The notes below the pieces were generated by a model. The model was not told the DNA's origin. It saw nothing but the letters and a program-made list of their open reading frames with translations, and did no database searches. From Trichoplusia ni (lineage: Eukaryota > Arthropoda > Insecta > Lepidoptera > Noctuidae), in the NCBI RefSeq assembly GCF_003590095.1, contig NC_039498.1:1054001-1118000 (forward strand): a DNA stretch of 64,000 nt, read 5' to 3'. Below are positions 22,839 to 32,344 of the stretch, in pieces. A program made the translations under genes and the position numbers. Each line of letters begins with the position of its first letter. Position 1 is the first letter of the stretch.

Positions 22839-24143
22839 TTGAAATATATTTCTCTAGTACAATGATTTAATATTTTGCTTTTACTTGTCTCAATTTTAAA
22901 TAACAAAGGAAAACAACATTACCATTTGCAAATATATACAAAACAAGGTTCAAAGCACGCAGCTCAGTGTGGAACACACCACTTAGTCCCCAGTCGCACC
23001 TCGTATTGATTTGGTTGTTAGAGATTTATTTATGAACCGAGACTAAGATTCCGAGGGTAGTGCACCTCATGACCACCAAATACTTGCTCTAACAAACACC
23101 TTTAATACGACCACTTAGAGTTCAATTTCGTGTATTTTTTTTAGTGAAATAATAGTCCACCCAGAAACCGCTCAAAACTTCATTCTTGCAAACACTCTTA
23201 TTGCAACTACTTAAAGTTGGATTTCATGCGTGTTTTTTGTGATAATATGTGGTTGACTTTACGTTGGTAATAACACTCTTATTACGATCACATAAGGTCG
23301 AATTTCGTAGAGGTTTTTGGTTGAAATTGTGTTGTTTTGTGACTATAACTGACTGCGGTTAACTTTGATTTCAAATGTTAATTTGTTTGCGTCCTGAAAT
23401 GGTTAAGTTAGTATTTTCGGTTGCTATGGAAACCAAATGTGTTTACCTGTGTGTAAAAATTGCAAATGGAGTAATTTAGAGAAATATTCAATTTTAATTA
23501 ATGAGCTCTTAAATTTGAAGAAAAGTTAACGTTTAAAAAAAGTTTTAAGTTTTCTGCATTTTTTAATTTTATTTCCTACTTTGGGTAGGTAGATTTGTTA
23601 AATTAGATTATTTAAGAGTTCAGAAATAATATCATTAATTTCAATTAATTTTTCCATTTATTGTGCAAATGTTACAAACATTTATTTTTATTTAACCTAA
23701 GTAAAACCACAAAAAATATTTACAATACCTTTTATTTCATTTATTTTTATGATTTTAGTACGATTACAGTTTTTTTCATAGGTAGGTTCGGTATATAAAA
23801 ATAATAATTTTTAACTAACCTCCCTGAATATACCTAAAAATATGACTAAACCCTTGAAATAGTCTAGAAAATGGATTACCTATTTTAAAATCATGTTAAA
23901 TTCAAGTCGTAGACGCGTCGTCAGCAGAAACCCAGGTCCGATGGGCATTAGCATAACTGAATGAACAAACATATCTAAAAGGGTTCTGCATATCATGATG
24001 TTTTAAGAGTAGATAAGGTAGTAGGAAGTACTAGAGTTTGCAGATTAAAAATAATGAAATTTTGGAGATTAGGGTTACTATTTGAATAAAAAAATTTAAC
24101 TAGTTTTTAAAGACTGGTTTCCCATAAATAATGAATACATTTG
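22839..24143. other. Unassigned interval with a triplicated degenerate unit
   Basis: Apart from the three related units at 23091-23320 (separate entry), this is AT-rich DNA with no gene that I can support. Confidence 0.45.
23091..23320 (+). repeat. Three degenerate direct repeats of about 50 bp
   Basis: Units near 23091, 23187 and 23266 share the pattern aacactcttattacga-cac-ta-ag-tcgaatttcgt followed by a T-run. They are spaced 96 and 79 bp apart and are not perfect. Confidence 0.45.
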
Positions 24144-24436
24144 CCTAGCCTTTTCCCAACTATGTTGGGATCGGCTTACAGTCTAACCGGATTCAGCTAA
24201 GTACCAGCTTTTTACAAAGAGCGACTGCCTATCTGACCTCCTCAACAAAGTTACCTTGGCAACACTATACCCCTTAGTTAGACTGGTTGTCAGACTTCCG
24301 ACTACCTGTAACGATTGTCCAAGATGTGGGAATAACAGCCGGGATCCACAATTTAACGTGCCTTCCGAAACACGGAGGAATCCGTTATGACAAAGATGGT
24401 TACCCATCTACGGATCAACCATGTCAAGCGTAGCTT
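24144..24436 (-). repeat. 5S-derived SINE, nearly complete
   Basis: The minus strand has 'ggttgatccgtagatgggta' of the 5S-like promoter, 'cctccgtgtttcggaaggca', 'ggatcccggctgttattcc' and the standard 3' end. The antisense 74-codon frame is SINE sequence. Confidence 0.8.
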
Positions 24437-24993
24437 AATTGATGGATTCACTTAAAAGCACTTAAAATGTATTAAACAATAACTCACAAGTATTAATACT
24501 TAGCGCCTGTTTCACAATCACTGATTAGCCGCTACCTGGCAGATAAATTGAAAAATTCGACATTATTTGTATGAAAAAATCTGTCAAGTAATTTATCAGG
24601 AACTTATGTGGCGATGGTGAAACAGGCCTTTAAGCTAATTTATTTTACTCACATTATTTATAAGAGTTTCAATCATGGGCATGTGGGGTGGTTTTGTCCC
24701 ATATTTTTAACCATCAATGTTGTTAAAAACACTCTTTTACCCCCAAATATTAATATTAAATATCTTACCAAATTCCAAAACATTACCCCTATTAGCATAC
24801 TTGCATCCTTAAAATAAACTGTATCTTATCTATAATGACAACGTTTTCTAAAAAGAAGCCAACATGATCAAAATTGTTTTAGTCAAACTCGTTTGATGCA
24901 AACTTTAAAAGATTATTAAATGTCTTTACCAAATCTCGGAGCAGTGTATAAATTACGGTCATCGGTACGGACTCTCCCAATATGGAACTTAAT
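24437..24993. other. Unassigned interval
   Basis: The 69-codon frame at 24608-24817 has no recognisable motif. Confidence 0.5.
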
Positions 24994-25175
24994 CCTTGTG
25001 TCGCTTGGTTTACACAAACATTCAAGTCACATGCACAAAGACACCCAGACTCAGGATAAGCATTTGTTGATCACACAAAGTTAGATCACACAGGGATAGT
25101 TCAGATCATACAAGTAATTTTTCTGAATCGAACCCACGATCTCCGGTATAGCAATCTCAATCACAAACTACTAGA
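24994..25175 (-). repeat. Chimeric SINE: family B head with family A tail
   Basis: On the minus strand the tRNA-like head 'tagtagtttgtgattgagat...gtgggttcgattcag' resembles family B. The tail 'gagtctgggtgtctttgtgc' and 'atgtgacttgaatgttt' is family A. Either a chimeric SINE or two joined fragments. Confidence 0.5.
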
Positions 25176-25185
25176 CCATTTTAGG

Positions 25186-25350
25186 CTGCATGGATAGCCG
25201 AGTGGTTGTGGTCACCACGCCAAATCCACTGTGAGCGACGTGTCGCGGGTTCAATCGTTTGTGTGATCCACGAATGCTTGTCCTGAGTCTGGGTGTCTTT
25301 GTGCATGTGACTTGAATGTTTGTAAAACTGCCGCGACACAAGGTATTATA
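25186..25350 (+). repeat. tRNA-derived SINE, family A, full length
   Basis: The head 'gcatggatagccgagtggtt' is followed by 'cgtgtcgcgggttcaatcg' and the family tail 'gagtctgggtgtctttgtgc'. It faces away from the SINE at 24994-25175, giving a head-to-head pair 10 bp apart. Confidence 0.8.
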
Positions 25351-26387
25351 CATAATGTACGTGGTTTTTAATTCATCATGTTGCAAAGTGCGTTAGTCAT
25401 TTACAAAAATCCAACTAGTTACATAATCAAACCAAGTTTTAGTCAAACTAAGACACTCCTGTTTGAATAAAACAAGTTTGACAGTATGAGGGCCCCTTAC
25501 AACGAATATGGAAGGTTTTCTCCGGGGTTGCCGGTTGCCATGACAACGGTATCGCGGTTTCTTCCTGACTGATTGGTAAATATGGTTGGGGGATACCTGT
25601 GCCCTTACTAAGGGTATTGTAATCGGCAAGTTATCGTTAAACGAATTATTTTATAAGACAGGCTTTTGACTGCGGTTTCGTCCGCTTATGTTTCGAAGAA
25701 AAATGTATTTTATGTCCCTCCTTGCAAATTAAACTATATTAGTACCATAATTGTTTACGAAATTAAAGTTTTCGTCTGTTGTCGCGAATTCTGATGTTGA
25801 TAATGTTATAACTATGGTTTTAGCGTCACTTTCCAATAGGTCATAGTCTGATTTTAATTAAAACATACCATACCTACTTATATCAAACAAAAAACCCAAA
25901 TCCGCTTATCCGTTTATGAGCGATGCCAACAAAAGACAAATATACAAATCGGCTATCGGCTATTTGCGTTAGGACTTATAAATGGCGAAATTAAATAAAA
26001 GATACGCGCTAAACACATAACCCTCCTGGCAGTCGGGTAAAAAGCTTTTCTAGAATATCTCGATCACACACTCACTTTTACCCGACTGAAAACAGTGGTA
26101 GTCTTCAAAAGTAATTACACATTATACCCACTTCAAGTTGACGTGTCGCTAATTAGGTGTGGTCCTAAGCCCTTATATTTACGTTTAATCCAGGGCTGGG
26201 CAAATACGCAGGTAAAAACTGGACGTTTTTGTGACGTGTTAATCCGGGCAAATTAGGGTCTTTATTTAATTAGAAGCCATTATGGTGATTTTAATTAGGA
26301 AGTTGTGGATTTTTGATTATTTATTTCGCGGTGGTTTTGAGGTTGTATGCATGAGGTGGAGGTTATATCTCAATTCGGGCAAAGCAC
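25351..26387. other. Unassigned interval
   Basis: Contains a short hairpin (26030-26088, listed separately) and a possible decayed Helitron fragment near 25661. The minus-strand 78-codon frame (25393-25629) has no identifiable domain. Confidence 0.45.
26030..26088. repeat. Inverted repeat, 14-15-bp arms
   Basis: cagtcgggtaaaaag (26030-26044) pairs with cttttacccgactg (26075-26088), with a 30-base AT-rich loop. It could be the remains of a TIR element. Confidence 0.5.
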
Positions 26388-26490
26388 AGACTGATCGTAA
26401 GGAAACCTGGAATTCAAATATTTCAATCTGAAATCGCAAACTCGCGGTAAGCTAGCGTGCTGATTAACGCTCAAACCTTACTTGTGCCTA
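26388..26490 (+). repeat. SINE family D fragment
   Basis: It carries 'aaggaaacctggaattcaaa', 'gtaagctagcgtgctgatta' and 'acgctcaaacc', matching the middle of the 10617-10880 copy. Confidence 0.55.
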
Positions 26491-27556
26491 GCAATGGGGC
26501 AATCATGTGCTGGTATTATTATGTTCGTATTTTCAGAATTAATTCTGTTTGTGTGAATTTTTGTTGCCACTACAAAAAAATAATGAGAAAAAACATCGAG
26601 CTTAAGAAACGATCGTTGGGGAGCTATGATGCCACAAATAGACACGCCAAAGCTTAGAACACCTTTTAGCGAAAAATAAGTTTTCCACATCACGAAGCGT
26701 TTATATACTAAGAAACAAATAAAATACTAAATAAACAGAAAATGCATTTAGTTGTTTTATAAATAACAAAAACACCTATCACGATCGAAAAAATGCGGAA
26801 AAGACAAAAAATGTTGATAATGTTTCTTAAAGAAAAAAACTTAAAAATTACCACGAGACCGGGTACTAAGTGAGTGAAACCGCGGGAAACAGCTAGTAAA
26901 GATTATATTCTATGCCATATAGTGCCGTCTAGCTCACACAACTATAAGAGACCTACTTCAAAAGATGGTGGTACGGGGTAGACTTGAATAATGTCCTGCT
27001 TATGAATTCCTAACATTGCCAGACGCAGTAATGGTCTTTAGGATGACTAATAATTAAATTCAACGTAGCCAATTTTATTAGATAACGTTCAATGGTTATA
27101 CTTGTCTAGTTTCTTTAGGTATGAAAGAAAAATAATATTATATGTGATTTTTAAGTTAAACTTTTTAAGGCTCGTTCAAAATGATGAGCGTGAAATTTTA
27201 GGATGAGAAAGCGATAAGGCTTTTATTTAATTTTTCAAATTTAAAGTGAACTTTATTGAATGTGTTCGCTATCCTTTTCCAGCCGTTTTATTATTTTAAT
27301 GTATTCAATTATTCTTTGTATGCTATCTAAAACCGCTTTTTAATAATGTCATTGTTGGTTTGCTAGTAAAAATGAAAATTGCAGAATCGATCTTGCAGAT
27401 AAATCCTTTTTCGGGTTCCACAGACAAACGATAAAACGGAGCTCTACAACTGGGGATCCGCTGTCTATCCGTCATCAGGTTCAAATTCAACTTACAAGAT
27501 TTATGAAATTACAGGGATATTATGTAGATAATACTCATTAAATATCATAATCGTTA
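26491..27556. other. Unassigned interval with a Helitron 3' end
   Basis: The only named piece is 'gaaaccgcgggaaacagctagt' near 26877-26898, a bare Helitron 3' terminus. Overlapping frames on both strands at 26457-26693 are not supported. Confidence 0.45.
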
Positions 27557-27615
27557 CCACCATCATCTGCCTATATTCGTCCACTGTTGGACATAGGCCT
27601 CCCCAATTGCACGCC
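27557..27615 (-). pseudogene. LINE ORF C-terminal relic
   Basis: The minus strand encodes RWRAIGEAYVQQWTNIGR, the last residues typical of RTE/CR1-like LINE ORFs. Only this end remains. Confidence 0.65.
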
Positions 27616-27639
27616 ATCGAGATCTATTCAGGCAGTCCT

Positions 27640-27705
27640 TGTAAAACTCTGCTAAGACTGGAAGCCGACCCCAACATAGTCGGGAAAGACTAGGATGATG
27701 ATGAT
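27640..27705 (+). repeat. 5S-derived SINE, 3' tail
   Basis: It has 'gactggaagccgaccccaac', 'atagtcgggaaagactagga', then (TGA)n. It is joined to the LINE relic just upstream. Confidence 0.65.
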
Positions 27706-28084
27706 GATCACTAGCTCTTCAAGTAAGATTGCAATAGTAGAAAAGGAGACAACCCTCCTTGATCTTAAATATATTAAGGCTTAATTCCGATTGTAAAAAC
27801 TATATTTTACTGTCAAACGCATACCCCCTTGTCATGCAGTCGGCTAAGCTACATTGTCGGCTTACAGCGCCAGTTCCACCACAGACGACGTGTTTTCTTT
27901 GAATTTAGGTTAAGACGGGATTGGAATATTGCTTGAAGTGCATCGGAGTGGCGGGAAAATTTATATAGCCGAGGTATTATAATAAACTCACCTTAGAAGT
28001 TAGTTTACCTGAAATATGAAAATGGGATGAAATTAAAGGTGAAATGGAATCGAGTGGCTAATATGTACTTATGTCATAAAACTG
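27706..28084. other. Unassigned interval
   Basis: No gene or named repeat recognised. Confidence 0.5.
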
Positions 28085-28178
28085 TCAAAGCTAGCTAAGC
28101 TAGTACTTAGCTGAATCCGGTTAGGCTGGAAGCGGAACCCAGCATAGTTGGGAAAAAGCTAGGCCGATGATGATGATG
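28085..28178 (+). repeat. 5S-derived SINE, 3' tail
   Basis: It matches 'tagtacttagctgaatccgg', 'ttaggctggaagcggaaccc' and 'ataggccgatgatgatgatg'-like tail sequence. Confidence 0.65.
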
Positions 28179-28182
28179 TCCA

Positions 28183-28225
28183 AAACCTATAAAAATATAC
28201 TTTGAATGTATATTTTTATAGGTTT
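28183..28225. repeat. Perfect 18-bp hairpin
   Basis: aaacctataaaaatatac (28183-28200) is followed by a 7-base loop (tttgaat) and its exact reverse complement (28208-28225). It lies a few bases after the 5S-derived SINE tail. Confidence 0.75.
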
Positions 28226-28269
28226 GTATGTAGAGCTTTTAATTCTAATTTGATAGGCAATTGTTAAAG

Positions 28270-28370
28270 CAACGGCTTACTCACGCGTATTTATCGGGAT
28301 TGCCCGACTAGTTTCGGACCCAACGGGCGTCATGAGCTGACGCCGCGGGGTCGCCAGGCGTTGACGTATC
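28270..28370. repeat. GC-rich dispersed-repeat block
   Basis: The run 'actcacgcgtatttatcggg', 'attgcccgactagtttcgga' and 'gagctgacgccgcggggtcg' stands out from the AT-rich flanks. It looks like part of a repeated element; the family is not identified. Confidence 0.4.
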
Positions 28371-28679
28371 CTATGAAGTTTTCCACAGATTACTAAATAC
28401 ATTTGTTTTAAAAAGAAGATAGAAAATATCTTAGCAACATTATCATTTTGCGTATTATTACTATAACTTCGTGTTATGGTTAAATTACGTCATGGTTCCC
28501 CAAAAAATAGATCTGTTCAAAAAAGTTTTAATTCAAAATCTTTACTCAATCTATGTTTTCGAAACTCTAAGCTGTTGCATTGTCCTTATCTACTTGTTAT
28601 AGTTAAAAATCCTTATAAACATGATGAGGAAATAAGATTTTTTGTGATTTTCTCCCTCTTTGTAAACATGATAAAAACC
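28371..28679. other. Unassigned interval
   Basis: The 72-codon frame at 28476-28694 runs into SINE sequence and is not supported. Confidence 0.45.
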
Positions 28680-28845
28680 GTTTGGCGTGGTTGAGGGCAC
28701 CAAGCCAAACCTACTGAGCGCAACGTGTTACGGGTTTGATCCTCGCGTAGGACAGACATTTGTGTGATCCATGAATGCTTGTCCGAGTCTGGGTGTCTTT
28801 GTTCACTTAACTTAAATGTTTGTGACCCCCGCGACACAATGTTTA
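28680..28845 (+). repeat. tRNA-derived SINE, family A
   Basis: It has a degenerate A box, 'cgtgttacgggtttgatcct' at the B box, and the tail 'gcttgtccgagtctgggtgt'. The 86-codon antisense frame is SINE-derived. Confidence 0.75.
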
Positions 28846-29430
28846 TACTTAAGTAGTTTTGGAAAAAATACATTTTAACAAAGAAAAAATGTCATTTTTA
28901 ATAGCGATATAAATGAATTTTCTCTAACTACTTATGTTCTTAAACTTCAAATTATGATTCCTATTTTCTAGGTGTAAATAACATTGCAACACACCATAAC
29001 AGATTACGCCAGAATTAACAAATAAACTCTCACGATTTCTCAATAAAAAACAAATGAGATACAAAAAGAATTCAATTTATTGAATGACCAAACAAAATCA
29101 AATTCGACCACACACATAAACATATAAATCTCGTCAAATAATGTCAGTTTTTACTCTAAAACTAAGATAGAGGTGTCAAAATGAAGATTATACGGTAAAT
29201 GTAAGTGTGAGCTCGGCTTTATGCGGTGATAATTTGTTCAAAATAAATGATATCTGTGTCCCTGACAAATTTATATGTTTTCTTTTATGTTTATATTTTT
29301 AGGAACAATGGGTAGTTATTTAAAAGACATTTTTGATAGTTTATTTTGTAATTTATTGAGTTTGTGTCTTTAGAAAGTTGAATTAGTTGAATAAGGAAAT
29401 TTATTAAGAGAAAAGAAATTATATTTTAAA
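28846..29430. other. Unassigned interval
   Basis: AT-rich; no gene or named repeat recognised. Confidence 0.5.
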
Positions 29431-29677
29431 CTAGCTGTTGCACGCGACTTCGTCCCCGTGGGTAGAAGATATAAGTAATGATTTATACCTGCCCTATTTT
29501 TTCACATTTTCCTTAGTATGTTCGCTCCTATTAGTTGCAGCGTGATGGTTTATAGCCTAAAGCCTTCCTCGATAAATGGTCTATTCAACACAAAAATAAT
29601 TTTTCATTTGGCCCAGTAGTTCCTGAGATTAGCGCGTTCAAACAAACAAACTCTTCAGCTTTATATATTGGTATAGA
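29431..29677 (-). mobile_element. Lep1-type Helitron, complete
   Basis: CTAG at 29431-29434 with 'ttgcacgcgacttcg' next to it, and TCTATACCAATATATAAAGC at the 5' end. Confidence 0.86.
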
Positions 29678-29916
29678 TTCGAGTTGAAGTCGTAATAATA
29701 AGGTATACATAGAAAAAGGCTTAAAAGATAACTTAAACAAAAATGGTCACCCATCAAATTTATTGGCGTATTAGTCGTTGCTTCACCTCTATTTCTTGTA
29801 ATTTGTTGCTATAGTGACCAACTGTCTAATTATCAAATCAATGCAACTCGAATAGAAATTTAAAGTTTTAAATCAAAGTTGTATTTTCCCAACTATGATG
29901 GCGTTGACTTCCAGCC

Positions 29917-30395
29917 ATGTATGTATTTAGAATTATACACCGCGATTTTTTAGTCGTCTTTCAAAAGCAGCCCAGTTCATGTATCCAATGACTAGAACAC
30001 GTTCTTGATAAAAAATAGGTATTTTTGAGATTTGAATAATTTAAAATGCAATTTTTATTCATTATTATGATGCAATTCGTAGTTTTATAGAAACGCAGCT
30101 CTGTTGCGAGCGCGGTCCGAGCCTTGTAACAGTGGTAAGGTGCGCGGGCGGCGGCGTTTTTTTCATTTTTAAGAGTATTTTCAGATTTCTTTTGTTAAAT
30201 TTTTCTTCATACTTAGTTGATGATAAAAAAAAAATAATCGCGCCTAGGGGTACTTTTACGTCGGATACATGAACTGGGCTTCTTTTGTAAGACGACTAAA
30301 AAATTACCGTGTATAAGTATGTGTATCAGTTGCCTAGTACCCATAATGCAAGCTTTGTGTTGTTTGACACTAGATGGCGTTGTGTGAATGTTATT
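29917..30395 (+). repeat. SINE family B tail interrupted by a MITE
   Basis: The family B tail 'atgtatttagaattata' stops at 29937 and resumes at 30312 with 'tataagtatgtgtatcagtt' and 'gactagatggcgttgtgtg'-like sequence. The MITE at 29938-30311 lies between. The comparison with an unbroken tail at 31310-31400 gives a 2-bp TA duplication. Confidence 0.75.
29938..30311. mobile_element. Mariner-like MITE, second copy
   Basis: Same family as 3509-3891, with TIRs beginning CACCGCGATTTTTTAG and CACGGTAATTTTTTAG. It is inserted at TA (29936-29937 and 30312-30313) in a SINE tail. Confidence 0.82.
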
Positions 30396-30569
30396 TATTT
30401 ATTTGTGAAGGAAAACTAACAGCTACAGTAACATGAATAAAATTTACGGAATATCACGAAAAAAAACTTTGTGCAGTTGTAGCTTAGCATATATAAAAAT
30501 TAACATGACTTCCCCCAAAGACCTGCCACTAGCATCTAAACTAAAACAGTTCTAGAAGTGGAAGAAAGA

Positions 30570-30915
30570 GGCCGCTATACGCCATTTAGCTATAACTGCA
30601 TAAGTGGATTGATCACAGGTTAAGTTAAGCTTGACGCGGTTCGCCCGTAGATGGGTGACCATCTTTGTAATAACGAGCTCCTCCGTGTTTCGGAAGGCAC
30701 GTTAAATTGTAGGTCCCGGCTGTAATTCATGTATCTACCTACCTATCTTTCACAGTCGTTACAAGTAGCCAGAAGCTTGATAGTCTAACGGTCTAACTTA
30801 GGGGTATCGTGTTGCCCTGGTCACTGAGTTGAGGGGGCCCCTTGTAAAACACAGGTACTTAATCCGGTTAGACTGGAAGCCGACCCTAACATAGTTGGGG
30901 AAAAGGCTAGGATGA
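30570..30915 (+). repeat. 5S-derived SINE, near full length
   Basis: The 5S-like promoter part contains 'gatcacaggttaagttaagc', 'ttgacgcggttcgcccg' and 'tagatgggtgaccatctttg'. It continues to 'acatagttggggaaaaggct' with a TGATG end. Confidence 0.82.
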
Positions 30916-31168
30916 TGTTAGTAATACTCGTCCTAACATAACTGGCCTAACCTTGACCTATTTTCTTATTACGGTACAGTAAATTACGACTGGTTAATAA
31001 AGAGAAAAGTGCGGGCAACACCGCAGGGCGCCACACTATTATTAAATTATGAATTTTCGTAATATTTCTAGCGAAATGTTATGGTGAATTCTTATGGTAT
31101 AAAAATTTGGGGAAAGGTGATATCTTTGTCACACCGTTTGTTCAACTATGGTATGCTATAACATAGGA

Positions 31169-31425
31169 CTGGCTTGGTGGTCTAGTGGTTAGTGACCCTG
31201 ACTGCTATACCAGAGGTCGTGGGTTCGATTTCCATCCAGGACAAATATTTGTGTGATGAGCACGATCATTTGTTATGTGTCTAGGTGTAATTTATCTATA
31301 ATATTTATGTATTTAGAACTATATAAGTATGTTTATCAGTTGTCTAGTACTCATAACACAAACTCTGCTTAATTTGAGACTAGATGGCGTTGTGTGAATG
31401 TTGTGCAATATTATATTATATTATA
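31169..31425 (+). repeat. tRNA-derived SINE, family B, full length
   Basis: Head 'ggtggtctagtggttagtga' with B box 'gggttcgatttccatcc', the standard body and the tail ending 'gtgtgaatgttgtgcaat', followed by an (ATTAT)n tract. Confidence 0.82.
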
Positions 31426-31431
31426 TTATTT

Positions 31432-31708
31432 TCTAATATATAAAATTCCCGTGTCACGATGTTAGTTACTGTACGCCTCCAAAACGGTTCGACCGATTCT
31501 TATGAAATTTTGTATATTGGGTAGGTCTGAGAATAGAACAACATCTATTTTTCATATCCCTAAGCGATAAGGGTTGCTCACACTAAAAAAAAAAATAGTT
31601 TTTGGACGAAATTGTTTGTTTTTATTTTTTTTATAATGTAGCATTAAAAATACCTACATACAACTAGAAAAAAAAAATCGGCAAAACAATGTTTGCTGGG
31701 TCAGCTAG
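31432..31708 (+). mobile_element. Helitron-like element, type 3
   Basis: It runs from TTCTAATATATAAAATTCCC to 'gtttgctgggtcagctag'. It is inserted in the AT-rich tail of the family B SINE; the other copy (19529-19814) has the same neighbour but opposite orientation. Confidence 0.8.
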
Positions 31709-32127
31709 TTATATTATAGGTATTGATTTTCGAGTTTATATTTTTTTTCAATACTCTTACCTAAATATGTAACTTTTTTGACGGTATAACCTTTACTATT
31801 TCATTAGAATCGATGTTACAGTGAGATTATGATTACCTTAACAAATCTTTATCTTAATATTTATCAGTTACCGTCGGACATTTAAACTGCTGAACCAATT
31901 TTCATATCAGTTGTTACTGAATAAACTAGAATCCGAGAATTTAATAACGTCACTTAGCTAAATGTCGCCCTAATCCTGTCTTTGAATGTGAAATGAACTG
32001 TAAGCACGTGATACCAGCCTATATGTACGCCCTTGTAACGGAATCTTTAAGCATTAATCTCTACGCCAGCTCACTGTGTGTTGTTGAGTTACAAGAACTA
32101 TTGTATAACACAAAAGTAATGAACAGT
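31709..32127. other. Unassigned interval
   Basis: No feature recognised. The 68-codon frame at 31993-32199 ends inside the repeat that follows. Confidence 0.45.
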
Positions 32128-32344
32128 GAATTAATTTTTACCTTACGCCGATGTGAATGTAGCGAAATGGCCAAGCCACATATTTTGACTAAGGTGTAGA
32201 GTTTGTGAAGTCAGGCCTTGTAGAGTTAGCGCGTGGAGTGTTAGAAGCTTGGCTCTACATGAGATCTGATAACTTTTTGACAGTGCGTGTCATTCGGGCT
32301 CGTCTTGACAACATTTTACATGAAAATGTTTTTGGTGGGATACC
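32128..32344 (+). repeat. Unclassified 217-bp repeat, copy 1
   Basis: It is about 90% identical by eye to 37094-37310, without an obvious gap ('aagccacatattttgact', 'cttggctctacatgagatct', 'acattttacatgaaaat'). No terminal repeats or coding potential are visible. Confidence 0.65.

Noticed and set aside
28613..28873. 86-codon minus-strand frame
   Set aside because: Most of it is antisense of the family A SINE at 28680-28845.
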